A stretch of DNA of 64,000 nt from Janthinobacterium lividum (lineage in GTDB: Bacteria; Pseudomonadota; Gammaproteobacteria; Burkholderiales; Burkholderiaceae_D), in contig NZ_CP139976.1 of assembly GCF_034424625.1 (NCBI RefSeq), positions 4,836,001 to 4,900,000 of the forward strand. The letters are read 5' to 3'. Shown piece by piece: positions 48,559 to 57,925 of the stretch. Each line of letters opens with the position of its first letter. Within the stretch, counting starts at the first letter, position 1. Made by a program: the position numbers and the translations under genes. The notes beneath the pieces were generated by a model. The model saw only the letters and a list, made by a program, of their open reading frames with translations. It searched no databases and was not told the DNA's origin.

Positions 48559-49364
48559 GCCGCGCCTCCCGTGCGGCGCCACAAGAAGCTGGCCAGGTGT
48601 TCGACGGGCAGCGGCGCGCCCTGATGCTGCGCGGCGTGGCCGATGTTGAGCAGGCAGCCGCAGTCGGCCGAGACGAGCCGGTCGCAGCCCGTGGCGCAGG
48701 CCGAGGCGATCTTGTCGCTGACCATGGCGCCGGAAATATCCGGGTGTTTCAATGAAAACGTGCCGCCGAAGCCGCAGCATTCCGATTCACGCTGGTGTTC
48801 GATGCGCGTCACGCCGGGCAAGGCGTCAAGCAAGGCCACGCCGTGCACCCGCGTGCCCATTTCGCGGCGCGCCCCGCACGAGGTATGCAGCACCACGTTT
48901 TCCTCCGCTTGCCCGGGGGCGGCCAGGGCCAGGCCGGCCAGGTCGAGCTGCAGCACGCAGACGAGAAATTCGCTCAGTTCATACACGCGCTCGGCCAGTT
49001 CGGCAGCCTTGGGACCGGCCACCGGGTCGTCCTGGAACAGCTGCGGCCAGTGGTGGCGCATCATGCCGGCGCAGGAGCCGGATGGCACGATCACGGGCCA
49101 TGGCTGCGCAAACAGGTCCAGCTGGGCGCGGGCCACGGCGCGCGCCTGCTCCGGATTGCCGCTGCTGTAGGCGGGCTGGCCACAGCAGCTCTGGCCGCGC
49201 GGATAATGCACCAGCAAGCCCTCCCGCTCCAGCAGGCGCACCGCGTCGAGGCCCGCCTGCGGCACGAACAGGTCGACCAGGCAGGTGGCGAACAGGTACA
49301 CCTGGAGCGGCGCATGTGGGTAGTGGCGTGGAGCGTGGCGCGGCTGGCGCGGGTCTGGCTGCAT
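48555..49364 (-). CDS. lldE: Lactate utilisation protein LldE/LutA (CCG domains)
   Basis: 269 aa. Two cysteine-rich CCG domains: LLVHYPRGQSCCGQPAYSSG and VIVPSGSCAGMMRHHWPQLF, then HTSCGARREMGTR and RESECCGFGGTFSLKHPDIS, binding a [4Fe-4S] cluster as in heterodisulfide-reductase-type subunits. GGAGA lies 8 nt before the ATG. First gene of the operon; no membrane lldD is present, so lactate is probably oxidised by the LutABC route. Confidence 0.94.
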   Translation of the reverse strand: MQPDPRQPRHAPRHYPHAPLQVYLFATCLVDLFVPQAGLDAVRLLEREGLLVHYPRGQSCCGQPAYSSGNPEQARAVARAQLDLFAQPWPVIVPSGSCAGMMRHHWPQLFQDDPVAGPKAAELAERVYELSEFLVCVLQLDLAGLALAAPGQAEENVVLHTSCGARREMGTRVHGVALLDALPGVTRIEHQRESECCGFGGTFSLKHPDISGAMVSDKIASACATGCDRLVSADCGCLLNIGHAAQHQGAPLPVEHLASFLWRRTGGAA

Positions 49365-49436
49365 GAGTGTGTCTCCCCGGCGCTCTGTGTGTTGCTGCGG
49401 CGCCGCTGTGTGTTGTTAAGAATGACCGGTTCACGC

Positions 49437-49465
49437 ATAATTCCAGCTTCCGCAAGCCACTTCAA
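49437..49465 (-). promoter_or_regulatory. lldE promoter
   Basis: Minus-strand -35 TTGAAG (49460-49465) and -10 AATTAT (49437-49442) with a 17-nt spacer, about 73 nt before the lldE start. Confidence 0.5.
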
Positions 49466-49481
49466 ATTGCTCGGACCACTT
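49465..49481. promoter_or_regulatory. Candidate LldR operator
   Basis: Imperfect palindrome AATTGCTC-G-GACCACTT (6 of 8 positions match) abutting the lldE -35 box. The right arm GACCA equals the right arm of the FadR-type consensus TNGTNNNACNA used by LldR/PdhR relatives. Confidence 0.45.
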
Positions 49482-49504
49482 TAAAACAACACCGGAAGAC
49501 AGCG

Positions 49505-50218
49505 ATGGCGACAGGCATGCAAACGCGGGGCAGGGTCGAGATGGTGATGCGCAGGCTGGAGACGGCCCTGCTGGACGGCAGCTTGCCGGCGGGTGCACAG
49601 TTGCCGGCAGAACGCCTGCTGGCGCTGCAATATGGGGTCTCGCGCAATACCGTGCGCGAAGCGGTGCAGCGGCTGGCGGCGCGGGGACTGGTGCGCAGCC
49701 GGCGCGGCGCGGGCGTGTTCGTGACGGATCAATTGCGCACGGGCATGGCTTCGCCGTGGAGCCAGCTGGTGGCCGACCACCCTGCCCTGCGCGACGACAT
49801 CCTGGAATTTCGCCGCGTGCTGGAAGGGGCGACGGCCTACTTTGCGGCGCAGCGGGCCAGCGGGGACGAGCGCGCGCAGATCATGGCGCTGCTGGCCGAG
49901 CTGGAACAGGCGCGCGCCAGCGACGACAAGCACGGCGAGGCGCAGGCCGATGCACGGCTGCATGAAGTCATCGCGCAAGCGTCGCACAACACCATGTTTT
50001 TGCACCTGCACACCAGCATCATCGGCATGCTGCGCGAACACATCACCATCAATGGCACGGGCTTGCGCCAGCAGGATGACGCCACGTCGCTGCACCTGCT
50101 GTCGCAGCACCGCACCCTGTGCGAGGCCATCTGCGCCAGCCAGCCCGAGGAAGCGCGCACGGCCATGCAAAGCCACATCGATTTCGTGCGCACGCGCGTC
50201 ACCAGCGACGACGATTGA
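49505..50218 (+). CDS. lldR: GntR/FadR-family lactate regulator
   Basis: 237 aa. GntR HTH (PAGAQLPAERLLALQYGVSR, NTVREAVQRLAARGLVRSRR) followed by an all-helical FCD domain (DDILEFRRVLEGATAYFAAQ, ADARLHEVIAQASHNTMFLH) with the metal-binding His/Asp pattern. Divergent from lldEGFP. The start at MATGMQTRGRV (49505) has GGAAG 6-7 nt upstream; the longer frame runs through the promoter. It most likely represses the operon and is released by lactate. Confidence 0.9.
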   Translation: MATGMQTRGRVEMVMRRLETALLDGSLPAGAQLPAERLLALQYGVSRNTVREAVQRLAARGLVRSRRGAGVFVTDQLRTGMASPWSQLVADHPALRDDILEFRRVLEGATAYFAAQRASGDERAQIMALLAELEQARASDDKHGEAQADARLHEVIAQASHNTMFLHLHTSIIGMLREHITINGTGLRQQDDATSLHLLSQHRTLCEAICASQPEEARTAMQSHIDFVRTRVTSDDD

Positions 50219-50222
50219 GGCC

Positions 50223-50237
50223 ACTGGTAGGACCAGT
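50223..50237. promoter_or_regulatory. Perfect FadR-type palindrome after lldR
   Basis: ACTGGT-AGG-ACCAGT: 15 bp, matching TNGTNNNACNA exactly. It begins 5 nt after the lldR stop codon and covers the ribosome-binding region of the next gene. Confidence 0.55.
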
Positions 50238-50239
50238 AG

Positions 50240-50722
50240 ATGAGCACAGTGGCCGCAAAAACTGCTACTATCGCGCGCCGCCACCTGATCCATCCTGCCA
50301 TGACCGTCCTCGTCCACACCCACCCGCTGGTGCTCCAGCTGGAAAACGACTTGCTGCCCCTGTTCCGCGCCGCCCTGCCGCCACTCGCGGCCGCCGTGCC
50401 CCGGGCGCTCGCCTCCGTCTTCGCCTTTTCCAGCGGTACGGCCAGCGCTTTCCAGGATTATCACTTCGGCATTTCCTGCCTGCTCGAGGACATGCCCGAC
50501 GATGCCCCCGAGGAAGTCGCCCTGCTGGTCAGCGTCACGGGCCTCGGCGCCGGCGCCCGGCTGGGCGCACAGGTTGTCTGGGGCCAGCCATCGGGCCTGG
50601 TGGAAATGCAGGCCGAACTGCAGGCCGGCGACATGCCAGCCTTGCATGCGGCCCTGCCCGGCCTGCTGGCCAGCCTGCGACAGGCAGCCAGCCGTGGCGG
50701 GCCGAGTGTGACAAGCGCGTGA
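50240..50722 (+). CDS. Hypothetical protein downstream of lldR
   Basis: 160 aa, not recognised. No signal peptide or clear membrane helix. Pattern: LVLQLENDLLPLFRAALPPL, VFAFSSGTASAFQDYHFGIS, then acidic EDMPDDAPEEVALLVSVTGL. The ATG at 50240 has AGGA 8 nt upstream; an ATG at 50300 has none. An operator-like palindrome overlaps the start region, so it may be controlled by LldR or a relative. Confidence 0.6.
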   Translation: MSTVAAKTATIARRHLIHPAMTVLVHTHPLVLQLENDLLPLFRAALPPLAAAVPRALASVFAFSSGTASAFQDYHFGISCLLEDMPDDAPEEVALLVSVTGLGAGARLGAQVVWGQPSGLVEMQAELQAGDMPALHAALPGLLASLRQAASRGGPSVTSA

Positions 50723-50950
50723 AAAAGTGCCAGGAAACAACAACTTACGCTTTCCGCAGCGCAACTTTGTTGACTTCCACTAGCCCCAGCCCCTATCCTT
50801 TCAGTTACGTTTGGTGAGAATGTGTGCATGTTCATGCGAGCATGCCCGCAAGCCGCCTTGCCCCCACAAAAGTCCATTCCGCATTTTTATTGCAACCATC
50901 AGGGCAACGCGCCTGGACGGCCGCTGCCAGCAAATACGGAGCTGACTGCC

Positions 50951-51742
50951 ATGCCATCGCACCACCATTTTCCTGCAACACCCTTGCTCGGCTGCCTTCT
51001 CCTGCTGGCCGCCCTGCCCGTGCAGGCGCAGACGACGGACAATCCTGCCGCCACCTTCAGCGCCAATGCCAGCCTCACTTCGCAGTACATTTCGCGCGGC
51101 TTTCGCCAGACCTGGGGCAAGCCGGCACTGCAGGCGGGCGCCGACTACGCGCACCCGAGCGGCTGGTCGCTGGGCACCTGGGCTTCCACCGTCAGCGACC
51201 GCTATATCGAGGATGCGACCATCGAATGGGACCTGTACGGCGGCTACAGCGGCACGGTGGGAGAACTGGGCTACAGCCTGCTCGCGTATTACTACAAGTA
51301 TCCGGGCGCCGTCTACCGCGCCACGGGTGTCAGGTATGACTATGGCGAACTGTCGCTGGGCCTCAGCTACAAGATGCTGTATGCCAAATACAACCATACC
51401 GTCACGCGCGACTTCTTTGGCATCACGCATGCGCGCGGCACGGGGTATCTCGACGTGGGCGCGAATGTCGACCTGGGCAATGCCTGGACCTTGAACCTGC
51501 ACGCCGGCAATGGCCGGGTGGCGGGCACGGGCAATGCCATCTGGAACTGGCGCGACGCCAAGATCGGCGCCACCAGGGCCTTCGACGGCGGCTGGAACGC
51601 CAGCGCCGCCATCACGCGCGCCTGGGGCGCCACCGATGCCTACGACCATTACACCCTGGGCATCCCGAATGCGGCGGGCCAGTTCGACACGTCGAATCCC
51701 GCCGCGGCCACCGTCGTGCTGGCCGTCAGCAAGACCTTCTAG
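50951..51742 (+). CDS. TorF-family putative porin
   Basis: 263 aa. Signal peptide (MPSHHHFPATPLLGCLLLLA ... VQA), then a beta-barrel pattern with SLTSQYISRGFRQTWGKPAL near the N-terminus and aromatic-ended strands, closing in VVLAVSKTF. Matches the TorF (Gcw_chp) outer-membrane family. The start at MPSHHHF has CGGAG 10 nt upstream; the 43 upstream codons are not supported. 57 nt before the chemoreceptor gene. Confidence 0.85.
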   Translation: MPSHHHFPATPLLGCLLLLAALPVQAQTTDNPAATFSANASLTSQYISRGFRQTWGKPALQAGADYAHPSGWSLGTWASTVSDRYIEDATIEWDLYGGYSGTVGELGYSLLAYYYKYPGAVYRATGVRYDYGELSLGLSYKMLYAKYNHTVTRDFFGITHARGTGYLDVGANVDLGNAWTLNLHAGNGRVAGTGNAIWNWRDAKIGATRAFDGGWNASAAITRAWGATDAYDHYTLGIPNAAGQFDTSNPAAATVVLAVSKTF

Positions 51743-51799
51743 GCACGCTACCCGCGACGCCCATGACACCGATATCCCTCCCCATCAAGGAACAGCCTC

Positions 51800-53884
51800 A
51801 TGCAACTCTCACTGAACAGTAAAATCTGCGTCGCCGCCACTGCGCTCGCCGTCCTCAGCCTGGGCGTCACGGCGGCCGTGATCGGCTACAAGAGCAGCGC
51901 CAGCGCCGAAGCGGCCGCGCTGGACCTGGCGCGCACGTCGGCGCGCGAAGTGGCCGGCGCGCTGCAGGCGCGCATCGCCAGCAACCTGTCCAGCGTATCC
52001 AGCCTGGCCGGCGCCATGCGCGGCACCAAAAGCGCAAATCTGCCCCTGCAGCGCGAACAGATCAATGAATTGACCAAGGCGACGCTGACCAGCTCGGAAG
52101 ACTTGCTGGGTTCGGCCGTGACGTGGGAGCCGAACGCGCTCGACGGCAAGGATGCGGATTTCGCCAACCAGAAACCGTACTACGACGCCAGCGGCCGCTT
52201 CATGCCCTACTGGACGCGCGGTGCCGGCGGCAAGCTGCAAGTCGAACCCATCGTCTTCGACCCGAAACCGGGCGCCAACGACTGGTACGACGTGCCCAAG
52301 CGCACCGGCAAGACGTTTTTCACGGAACCGTATATCTACCCCGTCGATGGCAAGAATGTGCTGATGGCTTCGCTGGTGGCGCCCATCATGATCGACGGCA
52401 GCTTCAAGGGCGTGGCCAGTGCCGACTTCATGCTCACGCGCCTGGCGAAAATCCTTGCCGACCTGAAAGTGATCGAGGGCGGCAAGCTGGCCCTGATCTC
52501 GAACGGCGGCCTGTACGCGAGCCACCCCGTGCCTGAGCGGCTGGGCAAGAAGGCGGACGACGTGCCGGCTGCCGGCCTGGAGAAAGTGCGCCAGGGCCAG
52601 CCGTATGAATACGAGGACGACAAGGGCTACATCCACTTGCTGCAGCCGCTGCAGATCCACCCCGATATCGCCCCGTGGAGCGTGGAACTGAACTTCCCGA
52701 AAAGCGTGGCCACGGCCTCGGCGCGCGACCTGATGATCTATACCCTGATCGTCGCCCTGCTGTGCGCGGCGGCCACGGCCGGCATTTTGATCCTCGTCGT
52801 CAACCAGCTGACGCGTCCATTGCGCACCCTGGGCCGCACCATGACGGATTTGTCGAGCGGAGACGCCGACCTGCGCGTCAAGCTGGAAGTCAAGGGCACC
52901 GACGAGCTGGCCGTCATCGGCAAGGGTTTCAACGCCTTCGTGGAAAAGATCCATGCCGTGTTGCTGCAAGTGCAAGCCAGCGCCGACAACGTGGCCCGTG
53001 CCAGCGCTGAAATTGCGCAAGGCAATAACGACCTGTCGGCCCGCACGGAACAGCAAGCCAGTTCGCTGGAAGAGACGGCCGCCTCGGTGGAAGAGCTGAC
53101 GGGCACCGTCAAGGAAAACGCCGACCATGCGCGCCAGGCGAATCAGCTGGCCGCCTCGGCGTCGGACGTGGCGCAAAAGAGCGGCGAAGTGGTCGGCAAG
53201 GTGATCGAAACGATGACCTCGATCAATGATTCGTCGAACAAGATCGTCGATATCATCAGCGTCATCGACGGCATCGCCTTCCAGACGAATATCCTGGCCC
53301 TGAACGCGGCCGTGGAAGCGGCGCGCGCGGGCGAACAGGGGCGCGGTTTCGCCGTCGTCGCCACGGAAGTGCGCAACCTGGCGCAGCGCTCCGCGGCGGC
53401 AGCGAAGGAAATCAAGCTGCTGATCGACGATTCCGTGGGCAAGGTGGCCGTCGGCAGCAAGCTTGTCGATGAGGCGGGCGCCACCATGGAACAGGTGGTC
53501 GACAGCGTACGCAAGGTGACCGCCATCATGGCCGACATCAGCGTCGCCACCACCGAGCAAAGCGACGGTATCGCGCAAGTGAACCAGGCGCTGGCGCAGA
53601 TGGATGGCGTGACGCAGCAAAACGCGGCCCTCGTCGAGGAAGCGGCAGCGGCCGCCGAAAGCCTGCAAGACCAGGCCAGCCATCTGGCCGAGGTGGTCAG
53701 CGTGTTCAAGCTGGGCGCGCAGCAACAGGCGGCGCTGCCGGCAGTGAAGACAGTGGCTGCGCCGCGCACGCCGCCAGCCGTCAAGGCGCCGCCGCCAGGC
53801 AAGCGCCTCGCCTCGATCAAGCCGGCGCCAGCGGAAAGAACGCAAGCCAAGACCCCGGCAGGCGATGACTGGGAAGGGTTTTAA
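51800..53884 (+). CDS. Methyl-accepting chemotaxis protein with dCache domain
   Basis: 694 aa. A first membrane helix (about 10-28) is followed by a periplasmic double-Cache sensor (about 35-290; [37 protein letters not shown]). Then a second helix ([20 protein letters not shown]), a HAMP domain ([20 protein letters not shown]), and the signalling hairpin ([40 protein letters not shown]). The C-terminus ends DDWEGF, a WxxF-type tether for CheR/CheB. dCache MCPs sense amino or organic acids; the ligand is unknown. AAGGAAC lies before the ATG. Confidence 0.93.
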   Translation: MQLSLNSKICVAATALAVLSLGVTAAVIGYKSSASAEAAALDLARTSAREVAGALQARIASNLSSVSSLAGAMRGTKSANLPLQREQINELTKATLTSSEDLLGSAVTWEPNALDGKDADFANQKPYYDASGRFMPYWTRGAGGKLQVEPIVFDPKPGANDWYDVPKRTGKTFFTEPYIYPVDGKNVLMASLVAPIMIDGSFKGVASADFMLTRLAKILADLKVIEGGKLALISNGGLYASHPVPERLGKKADDVPAAGLEKVRQGQPYEYEDDKGYIHLLQPLQIHPDIAPWSVELNFPKSVATASARDLMIYTLIVALLCAAATAGILILVVNQLTRPLRTLGRTMTDLSSGDADLRVKLEVKGTDELAVIGKGFNAFVEKIHAVLLQVQASADNVARASAEIAQGNNDLSARTEQQASSLEETAASVEELTGTVKENADHARQANQLAASASDVAQKSGEVVGKVIETMTSINDSSNKIVDIISVIDGIAFQTNILALNAAVEAARAGEQGRGFAVVATEVRNLAQRSAAAAKEIKLLIDDSVGKVAVGSKLVDEAGATMEQVVDSVRKVTAIMADISVATTEQSDGIAQVNQALAQMDGVTQQNAALVEEAAAAAESLQDQASHLAEVVSVFKLGAQQQAALPAVKTVAAPRTPPAVKAPPPGKRLASIKPAPAERTQAKTPAGDDWEGF

Positions 53885-53915
53885 ACCGGCCTTTCCTGCC
53901 GGCAGCGAGTTACTC

Positions 53916-53929
53916 TTGATTTAAATCAA
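53916..53929 (+). promoter_or_regulatory. Perfect FNR/ANR box
   Basis: TTGAT-TTAA-ATCAA, inside a 16-bp perfect palindrome (53915-53930). A candidate -10, GAGAAT at 53948-53953, lies about 28 bp from the centre, a class II spacing. It is 98 nt upstream of the lipoprotein start. Confidence 0.8.
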
Positions 53930-54026
53930 GTCACGAATACATTCGGTGAGAATTGCCCCTCATCCATCCTTTTATACTGTTGCCGCGCTCACGGCACGCA
54001 TGCTTGCCGGAATAAAAGGATGGGGC

Positions 54027-54638
54027 ATGAAAAAAATAGTGGCAGTCTTATTGGCATCAAGCACCGCATTGCTGGCAGGTTGCGGCGGTGGCGGCGGCAG
54101 CGGCGATGCAGGCAATTCCAATGCTGGATCGGCGCTGACTCCCTATGTCGGTACCTGGCAAGCGCCATGCGATGGACACGAGCGCGAGATCATGGTCGTC
54201 GCAGCCAAAGCCGATGGCAGCGGCGCCATGGAACTCAGTTCCACCACCGAAATCTATCTCAAGACCGGCTGCGGCGGCACCTTGCTGGGGACGGAAACCA
54301 TGACGGCAAAGATCAGCGCGACACCGGATGGCGTGGTCGACGTTTTGGTCAAACTGACGGAAAATGGTGCCGCGAGCAACGTGCGCATCGACAAGCTGAA
54401 CCTGTCCATTCCCGCCTATGCATTCAACGTCACGGGCCCTGGCGTGCAATACGTGAAGAAAGATGGCAAACAGCAATGGTGCATCGAATATGAAGGCGGC
54501 TCCACCTGCCTGCTCGACGAAGGCATGCGCCCGGCGCAAACCATCAAAGGTGGCATCGTCTTGCGCGACAACAACCTCTACACCTTCTCGCATAACGGCA
54601 CCGCTTATGAACCCGACATGCTATATGTAAAAAAATAA
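54027..54638 (+). CDS. Small lipoprotein under FNR/ANR box
   Basis: 203 aa. Signal MKKIVAVLLASSTALLAGC with Cys19 lipidation, then a Gly/Ser/Asn linker and a beta-rich domain of about 150 aa with five Cys (APCDGHE, KTGCGGTLL, QQWCIEY, STCLLDE). No family recognised. AAAGGATGGGG lies directly before the ATG. The FNR box suggests induction under low oxygen. Confidence 0.78.
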   Translation: MKKIVAVLLASSTALLAGCGGGGGSGDAGNSNAGSALTPYVGTWQAPCDGHEREIMVVAAKADGSGAMELSSTTEIYLKTGCGGTLLGTETMTAKISATPDGVVDVLVKLTENGAASNVRIDKLNLSIPAYAFNVTGPGVQYVKKDGKQQWCIEYEGGSTCLLDEGMRPAQTIKGGIVLRDNNLYTFSHNGTAYEPDMLYVKK

Positions 54639-54768
54639 GCGCGTAACTTGCTGCGGAGCCCGTGGCCCCGCAGCTTCAGCGCCTCGGGGCCGTTAGCGAA
54701 CATATGTGTAGAACCGAACATACATTGCGAAAATAGAAAGCTATTCTGTTGAAAAACAGGAGCTTGCC

Positions 54769-55797
54769 ATGTCGCCCACCGCCTTTACGCTGCCATCCCA
54801 CGCCGAGCTGACCGCCTTGCTGCGGCCACACGATAGCACTTTCTCCCCCGTCGAAGGCTTGCGCCGCTTGCGCGAGGCGGGACTGGACCAGCTGCCCCTG
54901 CCCGGCCACGGCGCCACTCTGCAGCGCTGGCAAATGCTGGCCGCCATCGCCGCCATCGACCTCTCCCTGCTCAAGCTGTATGAAGGCCATACCGATGCGC
55001 TCGCCATCCTGGCGGAAATCGATGGCCCCGGCGTGCCGGCCGGCAGCTGCTGGGGTGTCTGGTGTGCGGAAATGCCGGGCGCGCGCGTCCGCTTGCAGCA
55101 GGCAGCCGATGGCCGCTATGTGCTCGATGGACGCAAGGCATGGTGTTCCGGCGCGAATGGCCTCAGCCATGCCTTGATCAGCTGCTGGAATGAGGACGGC
55201 CAGGCTTGCCTGGCCTCCGTGGCCCTGTCGCAGCCGGGTGTGCACGTCACGGACGAAGGCTGGCAAGCCGTCGGCATGCTCGCCTGCGCCAGCGTCGACG
55301 TGACCTTTTCCGCCGCGCGCGCCTTTCCCGTGGGTGCGCCGGGCGCGTATCTGCAGCGCCCCGGTTTCTGGCATGGCGGCGCCGGCATCGCGGCCGCCTG
55401 GTATGGCGCGGCCTGCGCCGTCGCCAGCCACCTGCATGCGCGCGCGCAGCACGCCGCCCCCGATCCCGTCCGCCTGGCGCAACTAGGGAAAATCGATTGC
55501 GCGCTGCGCGCCGCCGGCGCCCTGCTGCGCGAAGGCGCCGCCGAAATCGACGCACAGCCGCAGCGCGACGTCATGGGCCTGGCGCTGCGCCTGCGCCTGG
55601 CGGTGGAAGATGCCGCCACCCTGGTCCTGCACCTGGCCACGCGCGCCCTCGGCGCCGGCCCCCTGTGCCGCGATGCCCGCTTCGCCCGCCTGGTGGCCGA
55701 CTTGCCCGTCTTCCTGCGCCAAAGCCATGCGGAACGCGATCAGGCCGTGCTGGGCGGCATCGTCGCCGGTGCCGAAGACCATCCCTGGGCGCTCTGA
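54769..55797 (+). CDS. Acyl-CoA dehydrogenase-like flavoprotein
   Basis: 342 aa, somewhat shorter than the usual 380. The N-terminal helical part (SPVEGLRRLREAGLDQLPLP), the middle beta domain with the flavin-contact run LDGRKAWCSGANGLSHALIS, and the C-terminal helical bundle are visible; the catalytic Glu is not assigned. GGAG lies about 7 nt before the ATG. First of four packed genes; one nt separates it from the deacetylase gene. Substrate and product are unknown. Confidence 0.8.
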   Translation: MSPTAFTLPSHAELTALLRPHDSTFSPVEGLRRLREAGLDQLPLPGHGATLQRWQMLAAIAAIDLSLLKLYEGHTDALAILAEIDGPGVPAGSCWGVWCAEMPGARVRLQQAADGRYVLDGRKAWCSGANGLSHALISCWNEDGQACLASVALSQPGVHVTDEGWQAVGMLACASVDVTFSAARAFPVGAPGAYLQRPGFWHGGAGIAAAWYGAACAVASHLHARAQHAAPDPVRLAQLGKIDCALRAAGALLREGAAEIDAQPQRDVMGLALRLRLAVEDAATLVLHLATRALGAGPLCRDARFARLVADLPVFLRQSHAERDQAVLGGIVAGAEDHPWAL

Positions 55798-55798
55798 C

Positions 55799-56569
55799 AT
55801 GCCCGCCCATCCCGATACGCATGCGCGCCGCATCGAAGGCCGCGGCACGCCGGACGACGTCTGGCTATCCTGGCCGGGGCTGAGCGACATCCCCGCCATC
55901 GGCGCCCACACACTGGTGCCGCCGGGATCGCGCGCCGTCATCGTCGCACCCCATCCCGACGATGAAATCCTCGCCTGCGGCGGCTTGCTGCAGCTGCTGG
56001 CGGCGCAGGGCAGCGAACTGCTGTTCGTCGCCGTCACCGATGGCGACGCCAGCCACCCGGGCTCCCCACTCTGGCCGCAGGAACGCCTGCGCCGCGTGCG
56101 TCCGCAGGAATCCGCGCAGGCGCTGCAGGTACTGGGGCTGGCGTCGCCCGCGTGGCTGCGCCTGCACCTGCCCGATGGCAGTGGAGAAGCCATGATGCCG
56201 CAGCTGAGCACGACCCTGGCCACGCAGCTGCGTCCCGGCGACACGGTGTTTACCACCTGGCGCCTGGATGGCCACCCGGACCATGAAGCCTGTGGCTGGT
56301 CCTGCGCTGCGGCATGCTCGGCCAGCGGCGCCACCCTGGTGGAAATGCCCGTCTGGGGCTGGCACTGGGCCGCGCCCGGCGATGCGCGCGTACCATGGCA
56401 CCGCGCGCATCGCCTGCCATTGCCGGACCCGATCCTGCAGCGCAAGCGCGCCGCCCTGCGCTGCTTCGCCAGCCAGATGGATGCCGATCCGTCTACCGGC
56501 CGTCCCGCCATCGTGGCTGGCGATGCCTTGCAGCGCCTGCTGCACGCCTGCGAAGTGTATTTTCTATGA
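55799..56569 (+). CDS. PIG-L family deacetylase
   Basis: 256 aa. The zinc motif is VIVAPHPDDEILACGGLLQL with a further ligand in WRLDGHPDHEACGWSC. This fold deacetylates N-acetyl sugars (for example GlcNAc-PI, GlcNAc-inositol of mycothiol, bacillithiol). The start at 55799 is one nt after the ACAD stop; the frame opened 63 codons earlier inside that gene. Its stop overlaps the next ATG (ATGA). Confidence 0.88.
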   Translation: MPAHPDTHARRIEGRGTPDDVWLSWPGLSDIPAIGAHTLVPPGSRAVIVAPHPDDEILACGGLLQLLAAQGSELLFVAVTDGDASHPGSPLWPQERLRRVRPQESAQALQVLGLASPAWLRLHLPDGSGEAMMPQLSTTLATQLRPGDTVFTTWRLDGHPDHEACGWSCAAACSASGATLVEMPVWGWHWAAPGDARVPWHRAHRLPLPDPILQRKRAALRCFASQMDADPSTGRPAIVAGDALQRLLHACEVYFL

Positions 56570-57210
56570 ATGCCTCGTCCATGCCAGACGACCAGCGCGG
56601 CAGCTATTTCGAGCAGCTGTACCGCCAGGATGCCGACCCGTGGCTGGTGCGCCAGCGCTGGTACGAGGAGCGCAAGCGGGCCCTGCTGCTGGCCAGCCTG
56701 CCGCAGCAGCGCTACCGCCACGCGTATGAACCGGGCTGCGGCAACGGCGAATTGACGGTCGAACTGGCACGGCGCTGCGAGCGCCTGCTGGCGGCCGATC
56801 TCTCGGCCGAAGCGTTGCGCCTGGCCCGCCAGCGCCTGCAGGACGCGGAACAGGATGCGCATGTCACCCTGGCACAGCACCGGCTGCCGCAGGACTGGCC
56901 GCGCATCCCGCCCGGTGCCGGGAAATTCGACCTGATCGTCTTCAGCGAGATCGCCTATTACCTGTCGCCGGAAGAACTGGCGCGCGTGGTCGAACACAGC
57001 ATCGCCAGCCTGGCGCCCGGCGGCAGCATCGTCGCCTGCCACTGGCGCGCGCCGTTTGCGCAGCGCATCATCTCGACCGTGCGCGTGCATGCGGTCTTCC
57101 AGGACGCGCACGGTCTGCACCGGGTGCTGCGCCACGAAGAAACCGACTTCCTGCTGGAGATCTGGTCGAACGATGCGCGCTCGGTGGCGCAACGCGAGGG
57201 CTTCGCATGA
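56566..57210 (+). CDS. SAM-dependent methyltransferase (NodS-like)
   Basis: 214 aa. RQDADPWLVRQRWYEERKRA at the N-terminus, SAM motif YEPGCGNGELTVELARRC, then VFSEIAYYLSPEELARVV. The pattern matches NodS/class I methyltransferases that act on sugar or amino groups. Overlaps the deacetylase by ATGA and the glycosyltransferase by ATGA, so all three are translationally coupled. Confidence 0.86.
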   Translation: MNASSMPDDQRGSYFEQLYRQDADPWLVRQRWYEERKRALLLASLPQQRYRHAYEPGCGNGELTVELARRCERLLAADLSAEALRLARQRLQDAEQDAHVTLAQHRLPQDWPRIPPGAGKFDLIVFSEIAYYLSPEELARVVEHSIASLAPGGSIVACHWRAPFAQRIISTVRVHAVFQDAHGLHRVLRHEETDFLLEIWSNDARSVAQREGFA

Positions 57211-57923
57211 TAGGCGTGGTCGTTCCCGTACATGACGAGGAAGCGTGCCTGGGCGACTGCCTGGCGGCGCTGCGCTTTGCCGCCACCTGCCCGCTGCTGT
57301 CTGGCGAAGCCGTCAGCATCGTCATCGTGCTCGACGCCTGCAGCGACCAGTCGCAGCGCATCGTGCTGGCGCACGCCATGCAGGCAGACCTGCGCTGGCG
57401 CCTCGACTGCATCGCCGTCAATGCCCATAACGTGGGCGCCGCACGCGCCGCCGGCGCGCAGCTGCTGCTGCAGCAAGGCGCACGCTGGCTGGCATTTACG
57501 GATGCGGACACGCGCGTCTCGCCCTCCTGGCTGAGTACCCAGCTGGGCTTGAACGCCGATGCCGTCTGCGGCACGGTGGCCGTGGACGACTGGTCGCCGC
57601 ACGGGGCAAACGCCGATGCGCTGCGTGAACACTACGCCCGCACCTACACCGATGCCGACGGCCACCGCCACATCCATGGTGCCAACTTCGGCGTACGCGC
57701 CAGTGCCTACCTGCGCGCCGGCGGCTTCGCGCCATTGGCTTGCAGCGAAGACGTGGCCATGGTGGCGGCCCTGCAAGAATCCGGTGCGCACATCGCCTGG
57801 AGCGCCGCGCCGCGCGTCACGACCAGTGCCCGCCGCCATGCCAGGGCACGCGGCGGCTTTGGCGACACCTTGCTGCAGGTGGTGGCGGCGATGGAACAGT
57901 CCCCGCTCCTCACGCTGACATAG
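57207..57923 (+). CDS. Family 2 glycosyltransferase
   Basis: 238 aa. GT-A fold: GVVVPVHDEEACLGDCLAAL at the N-terminus, the DxD motif in LAFTDADTRVSPSWLSTQLG, and HGANFGVRASAYLRAGGFAP with the acceptor-side acidic residue in CSEDVAMV. No membrane helix. Last gene of the cassette; followed by a hairpin shared with the convergent autotransporter gene. Confidence 0.87.
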   Translation: MIGVVVPVHDEEACLGDCLAALRFAATCPLLSGEAVSIVIVLDACSDQSQRIVLAHAMQADLRWRLDCIAVNAHNVGAARAAGAQLLLQQGARWLAFTDADTRVSPSWLSTQLGLNADAVCGTVAVDDWSPHGANADALREHYARTYTDADGHRHIHGANFGVRASAYLRAGGFAPLACSEDVAMVAALQESGAHIAWSAAPRVTTSARRHARARGGFGDTLLQVVAAMEQSPLLTLT

Positions 57924-57925
57924 CC

